DNA of 64,000 nt from Berberis thunbergii. Taxonomy: Eukaryota > Streptophyta > Magnoliopsida > Ranunculales > Berberidaceae. A program made the translations under genes and the position numbers. Positions 35,301-47,778 of this stretch are shown here, in pieces. Where the stretch lies: NCBI GenBank assembly GCA_003290165.1, contig QNQO01009173.1, forward strand, positions 177,501 to 241,500, read 5' to 3'. The notes below the pieces were generated by a model. The model did no database searches. It saw nothing but the letters and a program-made list of their open reading frames with translations, and was not told the origin of the DNA. Each line of letters starts with the position of its first letter. Positions within the stretch are counted from its first letter, which is position 1.

Positions 35301-38300
35301 GTTTCATTAACATTGCAACTATAATATGGTTTGGGGTTTGGCACTATGCAGGGGGACTTGGCTGGCTGGATCCAAATCATTTAGCTAACTTTTATCCATC
35401 ATGTTTGTCATCCAATAATGGCAAGTACCATTTCTAATAGATTTTTTCACATATTTCATATATCCTCGAAATTTATTATACATTTTCATGTATCCTCGAA
35501 ATTTTTACATTTTTTCTTTAAACACTGATTTTTTTAAAATCAAATACCGAAATCATCATTTTGAAAAAATGAAATCATAATCCTTGATATTAAAGTGATT
35601 TTTATTTTCCTGATCAATATTTTGTATTCCATATCTTGTTTTAATACATGGGCCCACCCCACACCCAACAGGTAAATTTATAAAACATGGAAAGAAAAGC
35701 ACCCCAATAGATTTCAATCATAAAAGTGTCCCACCGACTCATAGGTGTTTGCAATGTAATGATTATTATGCAAGTTTGCACCCAAAGCATGTAATCTATA
35801 GACAATAGATTAAGATTTGGTGTGAGGCACTTGCCCACTCCAAATCTCTGAAATCTAATAGTGACATATCAAAGCATACAATCTGTTGACTTTAATGGTG
35901 AATTCGTTATTAGGTTTGAGTTTAATGGTGAACTCGTTTTTTTTTTTTATGATTTTAGATATTCCGGATTTGTACATCGATAAGGGGTAGGTTGTTTGAA
36001 GGCGAAGTAGTACGAGGCCCCGCCAGTCACCCCAAACATCGTGGGTCACCCATGGTAGAGCCATAAAAATAATAATATATATCTATGTATTTGACGGTTT
36101 GCAATTTCTTTGCTCCCTTCAATCTAAATTAGTAGGTTTCGTATTTTTTGTTGTACTTGGTGTAAAATAATAATAGTAATAATATTAACAAACTTTATTA
36201 GTCACAATTGCTTCATAATGCGACAAACATGGCACTGCGGCGCGCCAAGCCAACCCAAGGCATTTTGAGGTGCTTTAAACAATCCTTGGTGAGGTGAAGC
36301 GTCACTATGGCGGAGCTTCAAGCAACATAGCTTTCTGGGCTGACTTGTTCGGGCTTGGACCTATGCGATTGTAGGCGTATCTTGGACCTTGACCTAAACT
36401 AGACTAGACTTACTCTGACTTGGACTTGCATAACTGATAAACTGATACTAATAATTTTGTAGTATACTAAATAGATATTTATGAAAGAAACTCGTGCATT
36501 GGTCCATGCTTGCATAACTGATGCAAATGGAAAAATCGTGTAGTTCTCAGTGATTAAGACGCTTTCGATGGCAGGGATGACAATAATATTCTATGTGGAA
36601 ACCTCACATTTTCGGTTTATTACCACTTAGCACTTACTCTTCTAACAACACTATCTTTTAAACAAGGTGCCTAGTATAAGATAAGGTTGGTAACTTGCTC
36701 ATTGATAGAGGTCATACAGAAAAATGAAGTTTCCACCCTCATGGTGAAGAAGCTTGGTTTGTTTGTTTGTTACTTATCAAACTGCATTGCACTATTTTGG
36801 TTGGCTCACAAATGGTTGCAGTTTAGCACCATTGATATCTGCACTAAATGACAGATTTCATTCTTGATCAAGAATACAGGATGAAACGTTGTGCTTGATG
36901 TTCTCGCAATTTGATAGAGATGTCGTCCACCATGATAAATAAACACTTATCCTTTGATAAATAAACACTTATCCTTTTGGAACCAGTGGTGTTGTTCTGG
37001 GAAACCAACTTCTAGAGACGGCATTCATAGTTTGTTGCTTCCAAAGATGTCAACAAAGATTTTAAGATAACCCTCAGTACTGATATGTTTGATTTTCCAA
37101 TCACAAAATTGAGACGGATTATTTTCAAGGGGAGAATAATGTAGTACGTAACCTAGATCTCATTCACATAATTGCTGAAATCTACATCAACAAGAGAAAC
37201 AAGTGAAAGGCCCCAAGAAACCAGCAATCTATAGATTCCACCCTTCATAATTCTAAAATGTCCTTATCCTTTTCTTCTTGCTCAAGGAATCAAAGATTTA
37301 TTCCCCCTCCTAGAGTTTTGTTGTGTCAGGTTCAAAGACTTGCAATGAATTATGTAACGGCACCCTTTGAGCTCCATGATGATTTAAGAACCCACTATTT
37401 ATTGTTAAAACTAAATAACACAGAAATGATAGTAGTAACAAATAGCAATAACAATAATAATATTACTAAGAATAATGAAAAATAAGTAAAGAAAGCTATT
37501 CATAGTTGGACGATAGTAACAGCTCTAGTTGCAAACTTGCAATAGTATCTCTAAAGGTGCACCCAGCCAACTCCAGCGACAGATGAGCGTTTTTAGCCTA
37601 AGAAGTTACCTTCTACCTCCCATCCCAAACAGTTGCAAGTACGTGGCAAACATTTTAAGGGTCGTGACGTGTTGATTTATGCAATTTTATGCATTGTTGA
37701 GAAAACGCATACAACTTTTTTATGTTGACTCACAATTCCAATCATGATTCAAGTTAACTCGCTTAGTCAGAATTAGTAATTTGAACACTGGAATGCAAGA
37801 ATTTTGCCTCCTTATTAGCATTTCTGGGCTATTTGGATAGAGTGAATAATGCTAGTCTTTAAGGGGAAAGCAAGGAAGACCGAATCTGTAAGAGTATCAA
37901 TCTGACCCTGGCAATGGAGCATCTCTTGGAATATTTTTTCTGTAATTGAGCCAATCTCTTCTAGGACTAGTCTTAGTTAGTTTTCTGTTTTTTGAGCTCC
38001 TTGATCTCTTTGTTTGTGTTTCCCTAGTTTTTAATGAATTTCTCCTTTGTGTTTTACTGAAAATAAATTTATTATAAAATAAAAATAGGGAAAATTGAGT
38101 TAGATACTCGACCTGAAATGACGATACGGACAACCATGATGATCGCCAACACCAGGAGTTTTTGAGATGATCTTTTGACAAGAATAAGGCGAGTAATCCT
38201 GCAGCATACATAAGATATATATTTCAATCCAGGATCTGATCGCCCAATACAAATTTCCAGTTTGAAGAGGCATACCATTCTCTTTCCTTCCTTTCCATAG

Positions 38301-41300
38301 TTATGTCGGATACCGTATGCATATTCCTTATCAAATCTCTCAGCACCAACCTATGACAAGCAATTCAATCATTGTGTGAAGGTGATGCTTGCACCATATA
38401 AATGTAAATACAACATTAGCACAACACAGTTCCAGGTTATGCATGGCTAAGACCATATATCATTGCTTCAGATGATAACTTATTGAGTGACAGTGCCAAA
38501 TGTTAGCCATTTGGCACCTCATGTATTGACATTGCAGATGATAACTTATTGTTGGATAAGTCAGTGATTTAGTACACCCGATGGATGATTCCAGAAGTAA
38601 CTAAGGGCAAAAGATAAAGAACTATTAAGGTTCTTCGAATTTAATCATTTTGGCTCACAAGTTGAACAGCTTGCTTAAAGAAGTTTTTCAATAAAAGTGG
38701 CCATTTAGATGTTGACAGACTGTCTAGTTGCTAACCTTTTGAGAAAACTCCAATTTCCAGAACGCAAGAGCATCTTCCATCTTCAAGCCAACACCCTGTG
38801 CATGTTGGAAAAGTTGAGTTAACAATTTAACGGCCAAGTCATGAGAAGAAATTTCTTTAGAAAAAAAATATCAATCCTCAGAACAAGCAATAATTTTCTA
38901 TGATCACTGATTACATACTAAACATTCCAAGTGCATGTTTTTCAAACAAAAAGTAGATACAGCAGTTAAATTGAACAAATATATGCATACATCTCTCTCT
39001 GTATTCATGGATTAATGACATATGTACATATAGCTACAACCTACAAGGATGTGAATAAAGTATTACCTTCAGAAAAAGACCCAGTTGCATTCTTCCTTCA
39101 TGCTTTAAATGGTGATCCTCTCTAAGCTGCAAGCAAATAGCATCTTTAGCACAAATTGGTAACATGATAAAAGAGGTAAAGCAAAAGAAAATAAATGAGA
39201 AGGCAATAAGTCTATGCAAAGAGAGAACTAACCACTTCTACATCTCTATTGCATAAGTTTTATGAAACAAATAAGCAAATATTTCTATTAGCAACTGCCT
39301 TACCGTATCAAACAGATGCCGCATACAAAGTGGAAAGGAGCTATTTGCCAATTTAGCAATGTCCCTTAATGATATCTCTCCAAATTCTTTAGGCTGCAAA
39401 AAACAGTTGCAACAATCACACCTTTTTTAAGGCTCTTAAAATAAGAGGATGAGATGCAAGCAATATGAACTGATGTACCTGAGAATAGTCAGGACCCAGA
39501 TAGCTTGTGCTCAGTGCTTCAACAATCTAAATTGGAAGGACATGATCAAACAATAGTAACTGGATATTGGAACTGAAATTATGTCAACATTTACTATGAA
39601 TTCATACTCACAGGGGTCAAACGATCCTTTTCTTGCTCTCTGATGATAGATGTCCATTTTCTACAAGCAAAACTGTGAATTAAGAGTATGACAAACACCT
39701 CCAATTACGCATACATGAATATAAGAGATTGAATGCAATAACATTTGAGACTACACAGTTTGCTATCCATGATTCATGGGACCACAAGAGAACACCAAAT
39801 TTTAAGGCAAACAATGCAGCATGTCATCGTCAACTTGCTCGCACTAAAATAGAAGATGAGCATGTAATAGTGCATAAATTGCCATGGTGATACCCTAAGT
39901 GCCTGCCAAACGAAATTAACAAAACCAACAAGGCAGAACTTGGATACTAGGAAAAATCTGATAAGACAGAAATATAAGGGTTTTTTTCAAAACCTGTTTG
40001 TCAGCACAAGTGCTTTGATAAATTGCTACGAAACTGGGTGACAACAATCGAAACCACCTAAAGAAAACAAGAGAAGCTTAATCTTATCATATATCTGTGA
40101 CTGACATGTAGAATTATACTTAAAATTATGAAAATGAAATGACAGCTAAAACAATTGACATTCACCTGATTCATAGCAACGTAAGCAAAACCATTTTGAA
40201 GATATACTCTACGATTGGCAACAAGTTCGGGAACTTCTTCAAATGGTACCTTCATACAAACCAGTAAACTGTACATCAGATCCTAACAACTACAAAATTT
40301 AAGAAAGAAAATGCTTGCTTAAGGTGTGGAGTAAGAAGCAGCCCTGTCCATGCTGCTGCAGACCTATTTCCAAACAAGCTCAGTTGAACCCACAGCTATT
40401 GAAGAAGATAATCCACAAGCACTTATTGCAGGACAATTTTCTATTACCATCTGTGATAAGTTTCTAGACCGAAGATATAACACTGCGAACAACATAATTG
40501 TGTACAACAAATGGACTACTGAAAAGGAGGGTTGTTTTTGTACCTCTCCAACTCCAACTATAAATTCCTTTGGTGATATAAGGAATTAATAAAGTTTACT
40601 TGCTGCAGTAAAGGAAATTATTAAATTGAAGGAAACAAACCTTGAAGAACATCGTCTGAGCTGCAAAATTAAACAGAGCAAATCTCATATCAGATATGGA
40701 AAAAAGAATGGGGTGATCTAGCTAATTAAGTGAACTATCCTAGAGAACAGTAAGTGGTCCTCTTTTACCAGCAGGTATAGGCTGGCCGGTAGAACGTGCT
40801 ACTTGGCTCAATTTATCTCTGACAGTCTGGAAAAGAAAAAAAGTAAAGTAAATCAACTTACTCCGGTTACTGGGAAGCAAACCCACAGCTGAGTTAATCA
40901 ATTTTAATGGCTAAAGGCAACGATATCTAATAGTCCGTGAAGCAATGTGCAAGTGTATTGGCAGTGCTCAGTGAGTTTCATCCAATCCCTCAGCTTCAAT
41001 TCTCATTATGCTATGTATTATAGTTTTTGAGACTGTAAAGTAAAATCAATCAAAGAGGAATGATGAAACGGAATATGTTTCTATGTAACTAGAGAGTTAA
41101 TGCAGTTGGCATCTGATTGGATGAGTAGCAAGACGACATGCACTATCAAAACAGGAAGCAGTAAGAAGTTTCTATGGTGATCAAATTATGTCCCAACTAC
41201 AATTTTGTAAGCTTTTATTTGATGAGGTTGCTTATTTTCATGAGCGGGTCCCCACTTGTACATGTTACCTAGACCTATGATATAGCAATACTGTGTTGTG

Positions 41301-43046
41301 TGAACTGAGTCAATTTAAATTGGCATTCACTCTCGAACCAATTGAACAAGTGTACCAATCCAAGAAATTCTAATCATTTCAAGCCTCGTAGAAAGAAAAA
41401 ATATATTGACAATCACACATGAATACAAGGATCTTTGAGTGGTTCAGCAATGTGACTACACCATGGTCCGATTGCGCCAAATTTTTTATTTTTTGGTCTG
41501 TATGGTGTGTGGATGGGGTACACTTATTGTAAAAACTATCATAGTACAAACTGGATTCACTGTTGGATATGACAAAAATTTTAAAGCTAACTAAGTCCGA
41601 AAGGAAGCAAAAAGCAGACTCGAATAGAATCAATCCAGTGAATGCTTCATAGTTTTCACCCACGAGGACCAAAGCGCGATTGATCCAACCACACATTTTT
41701 CCTTCCTTTTTTTTTTCCTACTTTCACGAGGGGTGTTTTGGGGGGACTGTACCTCTATTGTGATAACAATAACAACCATATGAAGAAGAAGAATTACAAT
41801 AATACTAATAACAAATAACAATAACACAGTATAAGTAACTATCTAGCTAGATGAGGATGTTATACAAATAGATGTGAGATACTAGCAAATTTTACTATGC
41901 TTTTCTATTGCTTGATCAAAAAATAAGATGTTTACAAAATGATGTAGCATACACTCAATCCAGGGACCATTTTGGTATCATGAGGATGTTGAGATTAGTG
42001 AGACAGATATCAGACCGATTAAAGTGATAACTCGTATGAGTTAGACTGTAAGGCCAACAAGTGATAAACTAGTTGAAGGACAGTTCCGATGATTGTCCCT
42101 TTGCAACTAAAAGAAATGACGAGACAAATTACGAGAAATGCTGAAGAAAAAAAAAAAACAAACACAATAAACAATGCATGAATGAGGCATTGAGAACAGA
42201 TATGGAAACACTCAGATTCAACTAAAACCACGGCCTGTTAGTAATGAGATGGAGGCGTAAATACCTCCAGTTCCAAATTGCTGACTGCTTTGTATGGTAG
42301 GTCAAATTCTGCCATTAGTGCTCTCTGTTGATTCGAATAGTAAATTTTTAAGCAAGATTGTAATAATTTTCCATGAATTTGATAAAAATTCTAAAATCCA
42401 ACCTGAGCGTCTGTTGTTTGATCCCGAAAACGATACCGAAATAGAGTAGTCTCCATAGAAAGAAACCACTTTCTCAGCTCCTCACTGCAACACCGTCACT
42501 ACACGGTCAATTTCAAACCGCTTATATTGCATTACACTAAGAACAAAAACGTAAATCAAATAAGTTCTTACGTTCTACAATAAACAAGACGTAACACGAA
42601 GTGAGAAATTATGTCTTTCTTGATCATTTCAGAGCGGTCCGGATGCCTCATATGCGCTCTCCAAAGCTCGCCTACCTATAAACATGATAACAATTTCAAT
42701 ATCACAAAATTTCACACTAAACCACAGAGAAACAAAAACCAGGAAATACAAATTACCAATTTCTCCACGTCGTCAGGTTTCTTGCCGCGAGATAATGCAT
42801 CAGAGATCCCTTTAAGAACTACATCAACAAACACAGTGACCACTAAATCAACGTTCAAGAACTCAACAAAATCTTTGAAACCCTAGATTCGTGTTATTAT
42901 ATACCTCGCAAGCGATCGATGGCGTAGAGCTCGAAATCTTCGAGACGTACTTCGAGAGCGGGGGCTGATCGGTAGAGAGGGAGTGGTGATTCAACTGCTG
43001 GTTTCGAAGCTGAGGTTTTCCTCTGAGAACCACCGATGATTTCCAT
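29352..43046 (-). CDS. PRIM2: DNA primase large subunit (p58), 19 coding exons, one frameshift
   Basis: Regulatory subunit of the primase-polymerase alpha complex; its C-terminal Fe-S domain helps start RNA primers in the nucleus. Exons: 42905-43046, 42757-42818, 42572-42675, 42403-42484, 42265-42324, 40769-40826, 40641-40660, 40166-40249, 39994-40057, 39612-39660, 39479-39526, 39304-39393, 39067-39126, 38736-38795, 38276-38350, 38113-38198, 30673-30766, 30454-30561, 29352-29378. All junctions are GT-AG and phases agree, giving about 457 aa (Arabidopsis about 454 as I recall), except exon 9, which is one base short (about 40014-40016). The four Fe-S cysteines are visible: FPLCMRHLF, YSPYSCQKII, GDHHGCPYRHF and YGSSCDTGINHPNQYF. 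Other conserved blocks: KVPFEEVPELV, LREDHHLKHEGRMQLGLFL and RNRHYQ. Intron 16 (7.3 kb) carries a retrocopy. Without the frameshift I would call it fully intact. Confidence 0.92.
32617..33819 (-). pseudogene. DUF4283 / zinc-knuckle retroelement protein, broken
   Basis: Three overlapping pieces of one reading: 33427-33819 (WASKLKQSK, YEPPAIIEGRKIVQV, ERLVIGSFVGKRLAYGYV), 33187-33390 (NFVFKFKNEADRSKVLEMGP, SIPIWVTLKKIPL) and 32617-33147 (PIMLDKATEEMTRLAYARVC, VEYAWIPVKCSFCAVFGH). Together they match the DUF4283 domain plus the CCHC knuckle found in plant LINE ORF1-type and DUF4283 retroelement proteins. Frame breaks separate the pieces. In the knuckle the last cysteine is replaced by tyrosine (CSFCAVFGHTKQQY), so it could not bind zinc normally. 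Confidence 0.8.
33996..34408 (-). pseudogene. BAHD acyltransferase exon 1 fragment
   Basis: Reading minus: SLFLSNIDRTLMFSVEIIHF, then KIVEILENTLRTLLVTYDF, a one-base insertion (about 34183-34217 overlap of two frames), then FKFHEGGRVEVDCNSAGTGF and LGDLVYPNPAFRQLIVE, ending PPDNQPLLILQ. This matches the N-terminal third of plant HXXXD (BAHD) acyltransferases; the HXXXD and DFGWG catalytic motifs lie in the missing second part. The match stops at the Gln codon (33996-33998), the position of the conserved Q-intron of this family, with no donor site following. Which BAHD clade it came from I cannot say. Confidence 0.7.
34372..34851 (+). other. Exon-like ORF of unknown identity in intron 16
   Basis: A 159-codon plus-strand reading. 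From an internal ATG near 34551 it has a Ser/Leu/Arg-rich, plastid-transit-like start (SSLLFPHLATLSIEDQNFSF) and an acidic stretch KEYDLEEDAEIEGVVSVEHD. A donor-like TTGTCA|GTAACA follows at about 34803. It could be a captured first exon of a plastid protein, or chance. It overlaps the 5' end of the retrocopy on the opposite strand. No function assigned. Confidence 0.3.
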
Positions 43047-45027
43047 CTTCTTCTTCTTCTTCTTCGGCGAACGAGTGAGAGAGTGTTTTAGGTTTTTGGA
43101 GGAGTTTTCGAGTTTATTGGCGGGAAATGCTTCTGTTTCCCGCCTCTATAATACGGTTCGGGTTCAGGCCAATTCTTCTCTAACGTACATTTGTTATATC
43201 CTGATTCGACAAATTCTCTTCGAGATTCACGTTATGATATGATGTCCTCGAGCACTCCATTTTTATTTGATAAGGGGTGATTAGTGTGTTATTTTGGAAA
43301 ACAAACCTTATAAGTAATCCACACAGCTACTGTATTTGGGCTATTAGCGCATCCACAGTCAACAGGGGTATTTTCGTATATGCTCCTAACCACCATTTCT
43401 ACGGTGCCTGGTATTTGGTGCCTGATGGTACCAGGCACCATGCACATCTACAGTGCTGTAGACTTACTCGTTAATAACTATGTCTATGTTGGTCAGTCAG
43501 GCTAGACACTAGAATTCTGTGTAATTTTTTACTTTTTATTTTTAAATAAATGGTATATTTATGAGAATTTTGGACATTCGAAACTTACCACTAGATGTTC
43601 TAATGGACGAGCAATGCATATGCTTTGACTTCATGGTTTGGTGACTTGATTGCACTGGACCGGAACTGGACTAATCTTGATTCAAGTAAATAGCCATTTA
43701 ATTGATAAATACTAATGAGTATCAGTTTAGTGATAGGCCTATGGCGAATGGAGTCACAGGTTTAGAACCATGTCGACGACATCTGGAGTGGGAGGGGGTT
43801 AAGGGATTTTTTTTTTTTATTTGATCAATACTCATAATACATAAAGTTGCTTCATCAATTAAATATTTAAATGATATGTTAAATGTAAACCATTAATTCC
43901 TCCTTCGATGTTATTCATTAATGGACTCTCTAGTAAAAGTAAAGGGGTCATTGAGCAAGATTTTCTCTATGACTTCACACCAGATTCGTTGAAGAAACAC
44001 AACTTGGGTACGTAAAAATTCGATTATATCGGTTTGCTGGAGTTCAACCTATTTTATATTTGCTTGACTAGTAATTCTCTGCTTCGCCATTTCATCTCAA
44101 GGAACCAAACCCTTACCATCTCCATGCTTCATGAGTGAGAAAGTCACGAAATTAAACTTCATCCTAAATGCCGCTGTTTGGGTGCGTTTATAAAATATGG
44201 GTGCGAGTATAGTAGTTTTGTTGCTTCTCTTCTCTTCAACATGAAGACTCACAAACCCCAAAATTAAAAAGCAACCTCAAGTCTATATCTTTTTTCTTAT
44301 TCACTTTTGTGGAACGTAATTTCATGAATTCTCTCCGAGCGTGTTTGATTTGTGGAAATTTTTTTAATAAAAAACAAAGTTTTATTTATGGTCTATTTAG
44401 TTAGCCATTTTTTTAATTTTCCTTGTTATGCAGATTTTCGCTATTTAGTTATACTGACATAAAATCAATTCGCATGAATAGTGGGAAAACAATCTCATAA
44501 GGATTTGGTTTCTTGTCAATAATAGACAACCAAACAGCAGAATCATCGAAAAAGTTTTAATTTTCATATCTATTTTCCGTACAACCAAACATACCTTTAA
44601 AAAAAGTTCATGGAAATAAATATTTTTAAAAAATTGACTGTTTGATTTCACAAGGGAACAAATTTTCATTAACAGATAAAACATTTATATTTGGTGGTGG
44701 AATTGTTTAGGAGAAGAAATAAATTGTTTAAAGAGATTGTTGAGTCTCTTGAGGGGTGGGTGAGCGAAAAGATCAAACAAAGAAATTTTTTTTCCGAGGA
44801 ACCTAAACAAAGCTTTTCCGCTTAAGTGGGAAAATTTTCATTTGTGGAAACGTTTTCATTTTCCATGAAAAATCAAACTCCCAAAAACTCAATTTTGGAA
44901 AAAAAAAAAAAAAAAAACGAAACACCCTAAAATCAAACACACCCTTAGGGTTTCGTTTTTCAGGTTACTTTGATTTCGTTTCAGTGTCACTCATTGCTTC
45001 AAATTCTCTCTCAGATTGCGATTGAGA
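43047..45027. other. Shared upstream region between primase and SAE1-like copy
   Basis: The divergent promoter interval, 2 kb. It contains a palindromic element around 43395-43450 (GGTGCCTGGTATTTGGTGCC / GGTACCAGGCACCA) and a candidate transposon at 44337-44944. The primase 5' UTR has a CTT-type repeat just upstream of its ATG (43045-43065, plus-strand reading). Confidence 0.5.
44337..44944. mobile_element. Candidate DNA transposon upstream of SAE1-like copy
   Basis: Terminal repeats GAGCGTGTTTGATTT and the reverse complement of GGGTGTGTTTGATTT (AAATCAAACACACCC at 44930-44944). The interior is AT-rich with an A-run (44900-44918) and a 79-codon ORF without recognisable domain. I find no matching target duplication, so the boundaries are tentative. 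Confidence 0.4.
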
Positions 45028-47778
45028 ATGGACGGGGAGGAGTTGACAGAGCAAGAAACTGCCTTATATGATCGCCAAATTCGTGTTTGGGGCGTCGACG
45101 CCCAGAGGAGGTAACCATTTCACCGATACTTTACATTTTTATTTGCGAGTTCAATTGGAACCAAAGATAGGTTTGAGAAATTTACTTTGATTTGAAATTA
45201 ATTTGAAATTTTAAGCCATTATCGTCGAGCACATTGGTCACTTATGATTGTACATGTTGCGCGAAGTAGTTTGTTTCATTGAGAGAGAACCTTTGCAAGA
45301 ATTAGGTGCATTGTCATTTCAATGAAGTGTTTACTATGTACAATGTCAAGAAATTTAGCTACTGTGGAAGAAACATTCCTGAGTAACTAAAGTTTTATTA
45401 CGATCAATGTTTAAAAAGCGAGGCTTGCCTCAAGGTGTAATTAAGACATACGCCTCTATTTGAAAAAAAGAAAGAAAGAAGAAAATGATCAAGCATACTA
45501 TTTTGATCCTTTCCTCAACATTTCCTCAACATTTCCTCAACATTTCCTACATGATCACTTTCCTATAACATACTAATAGAATAAGGATTTTCATACATGC
45601 GATATGAGGCTTAAGCCTCAATGCTACTTAGTGCAACATTTTTTTTTTTGAGATATTGGTTTTGATAACTTAAGCCTGTATCAGATGCTTAAAAGATCCT
45701 GTTGATGTTGTTTCAGTTTTGCAAGAATATAGTTCTTGCTGGAGTTGGCAGTTTGACCTTGATGGACGATCGGATGGTCACAGAGGAAGCACTTTCAGCA
45801 AACTTCTTGATACCTCCTGATGTAAATGAATTCAGTGGAAAATCTCTTGCTGAAGTTTGCTGTGATGCTTTGAAAGAGCTCAATCCTATGGTCCAAGTTT
45901 CAGTACAAAAAGGTTGGAACATGTTTCCATTTTATTATCTATGCAAAAGAAATTTCTAAAACTTAGAAACACACACCTCGATAAAATGTTTATTTATGCC
46001 ACCATAAAAACCTCTTTCTAGAAGTGTATGGTTGAATGTTCAAGCTTTGGAAGGTTAATCGTTAATGTGACATGGCGGATGGCTAGCCCTATAGAACCAA
46101 TTGATCTTTGTCCTTTCATTCATGGGGTTTTAGTGTCAAATATGAGAGAAAACTGAGTACGTTCTTTTTGCCCTACCGGTGATTTATCAAGCTTTCATGA
46201 AGAATTCTATGACAAATTCAACGTTGTTGTTGTTAGTGGTTGCAGCCTTAAAACAAAAGTATGGTTTGTGTTTTACTTTCTTAATTTTACTTCATAATTA
46301 ACGAAAGTACTGCAGAATCATTCCACACACCTCTAAATCTTGTCATCGGCAAAGCATATATTCATTTTTTTTTAAATAATGAAATGTTAATATTTACATT
46401 TTACCTGGCGTTGTTTTCTCCTGTCTCAGAAACTGATCAACAAAAAATGTCGGAAGAGGCCACAGAGAATTGCATTTTAAACAGTTGATTGTAGGGATTC
46501 ATGTGGTGAAATATTTGTAGATTTGCAGAATTATACATATGCGCAGGTGAGTGTCTTAATATTCATTGTTGGAAATTTATTGACACTTCTCCTTTCGGAA
46601 AGTATAACCATGCAGATTCTCTTCAATTTTGCTATCATGTGTATTTGTGCATGCTTGCTTGATCGTTTTTTTTTTTTTTTTGGTCTTTTTCTTCTCACAT
46701 AAGCATTCTGTTGACAGAAAAAGCTTGATGAAACTGTTGAATGCGGGTTGCGGTATCCAAGTTTTGAGGTATGTATTCGGAATATCATTTCCTTCTATGG
46801 ATGCCATTTTATCATCCGATGAGTTAAACATGTGTCTTCTTACTAAATAGTCTGGTATGCTCACTAAAAAGTATCCCATGGTTGAATTGCTTGATGGGAA
46901 ATATTTTTATGGCGGAGCTTTGTTGGGTGGTTTGAATTGAAGTCTAAACAATGCAATTTTCGTGTTCTTTAGGATAACCAATTAATCAATGAGTTAGTTT
47001 CACTTTGGGTATGCATAATTTAGGTGTAATTCACATTGGGTACAATAGTTTTTCATAATTACATATTGGGTATGAAATTGGGTCTCGACGTTTATTTCAA
47101 TGACGTTGATCAGGGTCAGATGTGACACATTCCGTAAATACCCTCAGTAAAACATACCCAAAGTGCAATTATAGAAAAATGCGGTACTCAAAATGCAAAA
47201 AAATCAAGGGGAGCATTTGGTTCGATGCCATATATTTGGCATATTTTCGTAACTGGGGATCATTTGGTGACCTAAAATCACTTTATATTTAATCTTTGGT
47301 GCAGTAATAGAAAGGTCTGAACAAGCGGAGGGACGTGATGCTGGGGAAAACTCAGTCTGCAACCTTCCCAATGTTCTGAAACTTAAGAAGGGGATTTGCG
47401 CAGAACAGGTGATTTATTTGATAATAGAGTTTTCTTGGCACACCAGTATTTTACATCTCACATGGTTGTGTCATAGATTGGCAGTCATGAAGTGAATCTC
47501 ACATCCCAGATGGTTTGTTAGAAAGATTGTTAGTAGGTGCAAAAGAACATCCACCAGTGTGCGCAATCTTGGTCAGGTATTGATTTCAACTCAGTCGATT
47601 TGCTTTTTCCATCGTCATCCGAAATGTGTTACTCAAGCAAGGTGGATATATCTTAATTTATCAGGAAGTTATTAAAGCGATCTCAGGCAAAGGGGATCCC
47701 CTCAGGAACTTCTTCTTTTATGATGCTATGGATGGTAAAGGCATAATAGAAGACATAACAGTAAATGATGGAAGCTGA
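45028..47778 (+). pseudogene. SAE1: Degenerate SUMO-activating enzyme subunit 1 (SAE1)
   Basis: SAE1 is the small subunit of the heterodimeric SUMO E1. Recognisable pieces in order: 45028-45110 (MDGEELTEQETALYDRQIRV), 45717-45912 (FCKNIVLAGVGSLTLMDDR), 46179-46258 (FYDKFNVVVVSGCSLKTK), 46430-46546 (TVDCRDSCGEIFVDLQNY), 46718-46768 (KKLDETVECGLRYPSF), about 47305-47408 (VIERSEQAEGRDAGEN), about 47476-47575 (read in two frames: LLERLLVGAKEHPPVCAILV) and 47665-47778 (EVIKAISGKGDPLRNFFFYD, ending GIIEDITVNDGS). Damage: the exon between the first two pieces is missing; the acceptor before 46179 reads CG instead of AG; a TAA at 46478-46480 replaces the Tyr codon expected in AFYTVDC; the exon carrying the PWK..YFAMR region is missing; the 47.5 kb exon is out of frame. 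Introns are retained, so it is a decayed gene duplicate and not a processed copy. A functional copy is expected elsewhere. Confidence 0.88.
46990..47215. repeat. Palindromic insertion within the SAE1-like copy
   Basis: CACTTTGGGTATGCATAATT near 46999 and the complementary AACATACCCAAAGTGCAATT near 47151 form loose inverted ends around internal copies of CACATTGGGTAC-type words. This looks like a MITE. It lies where the missing exon would be expected, which may be coincidence. Confidence 0.4.

Larger units (their letters stand above)
30767..38112 (-). other. Giant intron 16 of the primase gene (7.3 kb)
   Basis: Bounded by donor TTTCAG|GTCGAG and acceptor TTGATAG|TCAGG, which restore phase 2. 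Apart from the retrocopy at 32221-34408 it holds a hAT-like terminus (AGGGGCGGAGCCAG at about 31949), an exon-like plus-strand ORF (34372-34851) and AT-rich sequence at 34900-38100. All other introns of the gene are short, apart from intron 5 (1.4 kb). Confidence 0.85.

Noticed and set aside
35855..36064. 69-codon minus-strand ORF (MALPWVTHDVWGDW) as LINE or other protein
   Set aside because: No motif I can tie to a family; too short to support.
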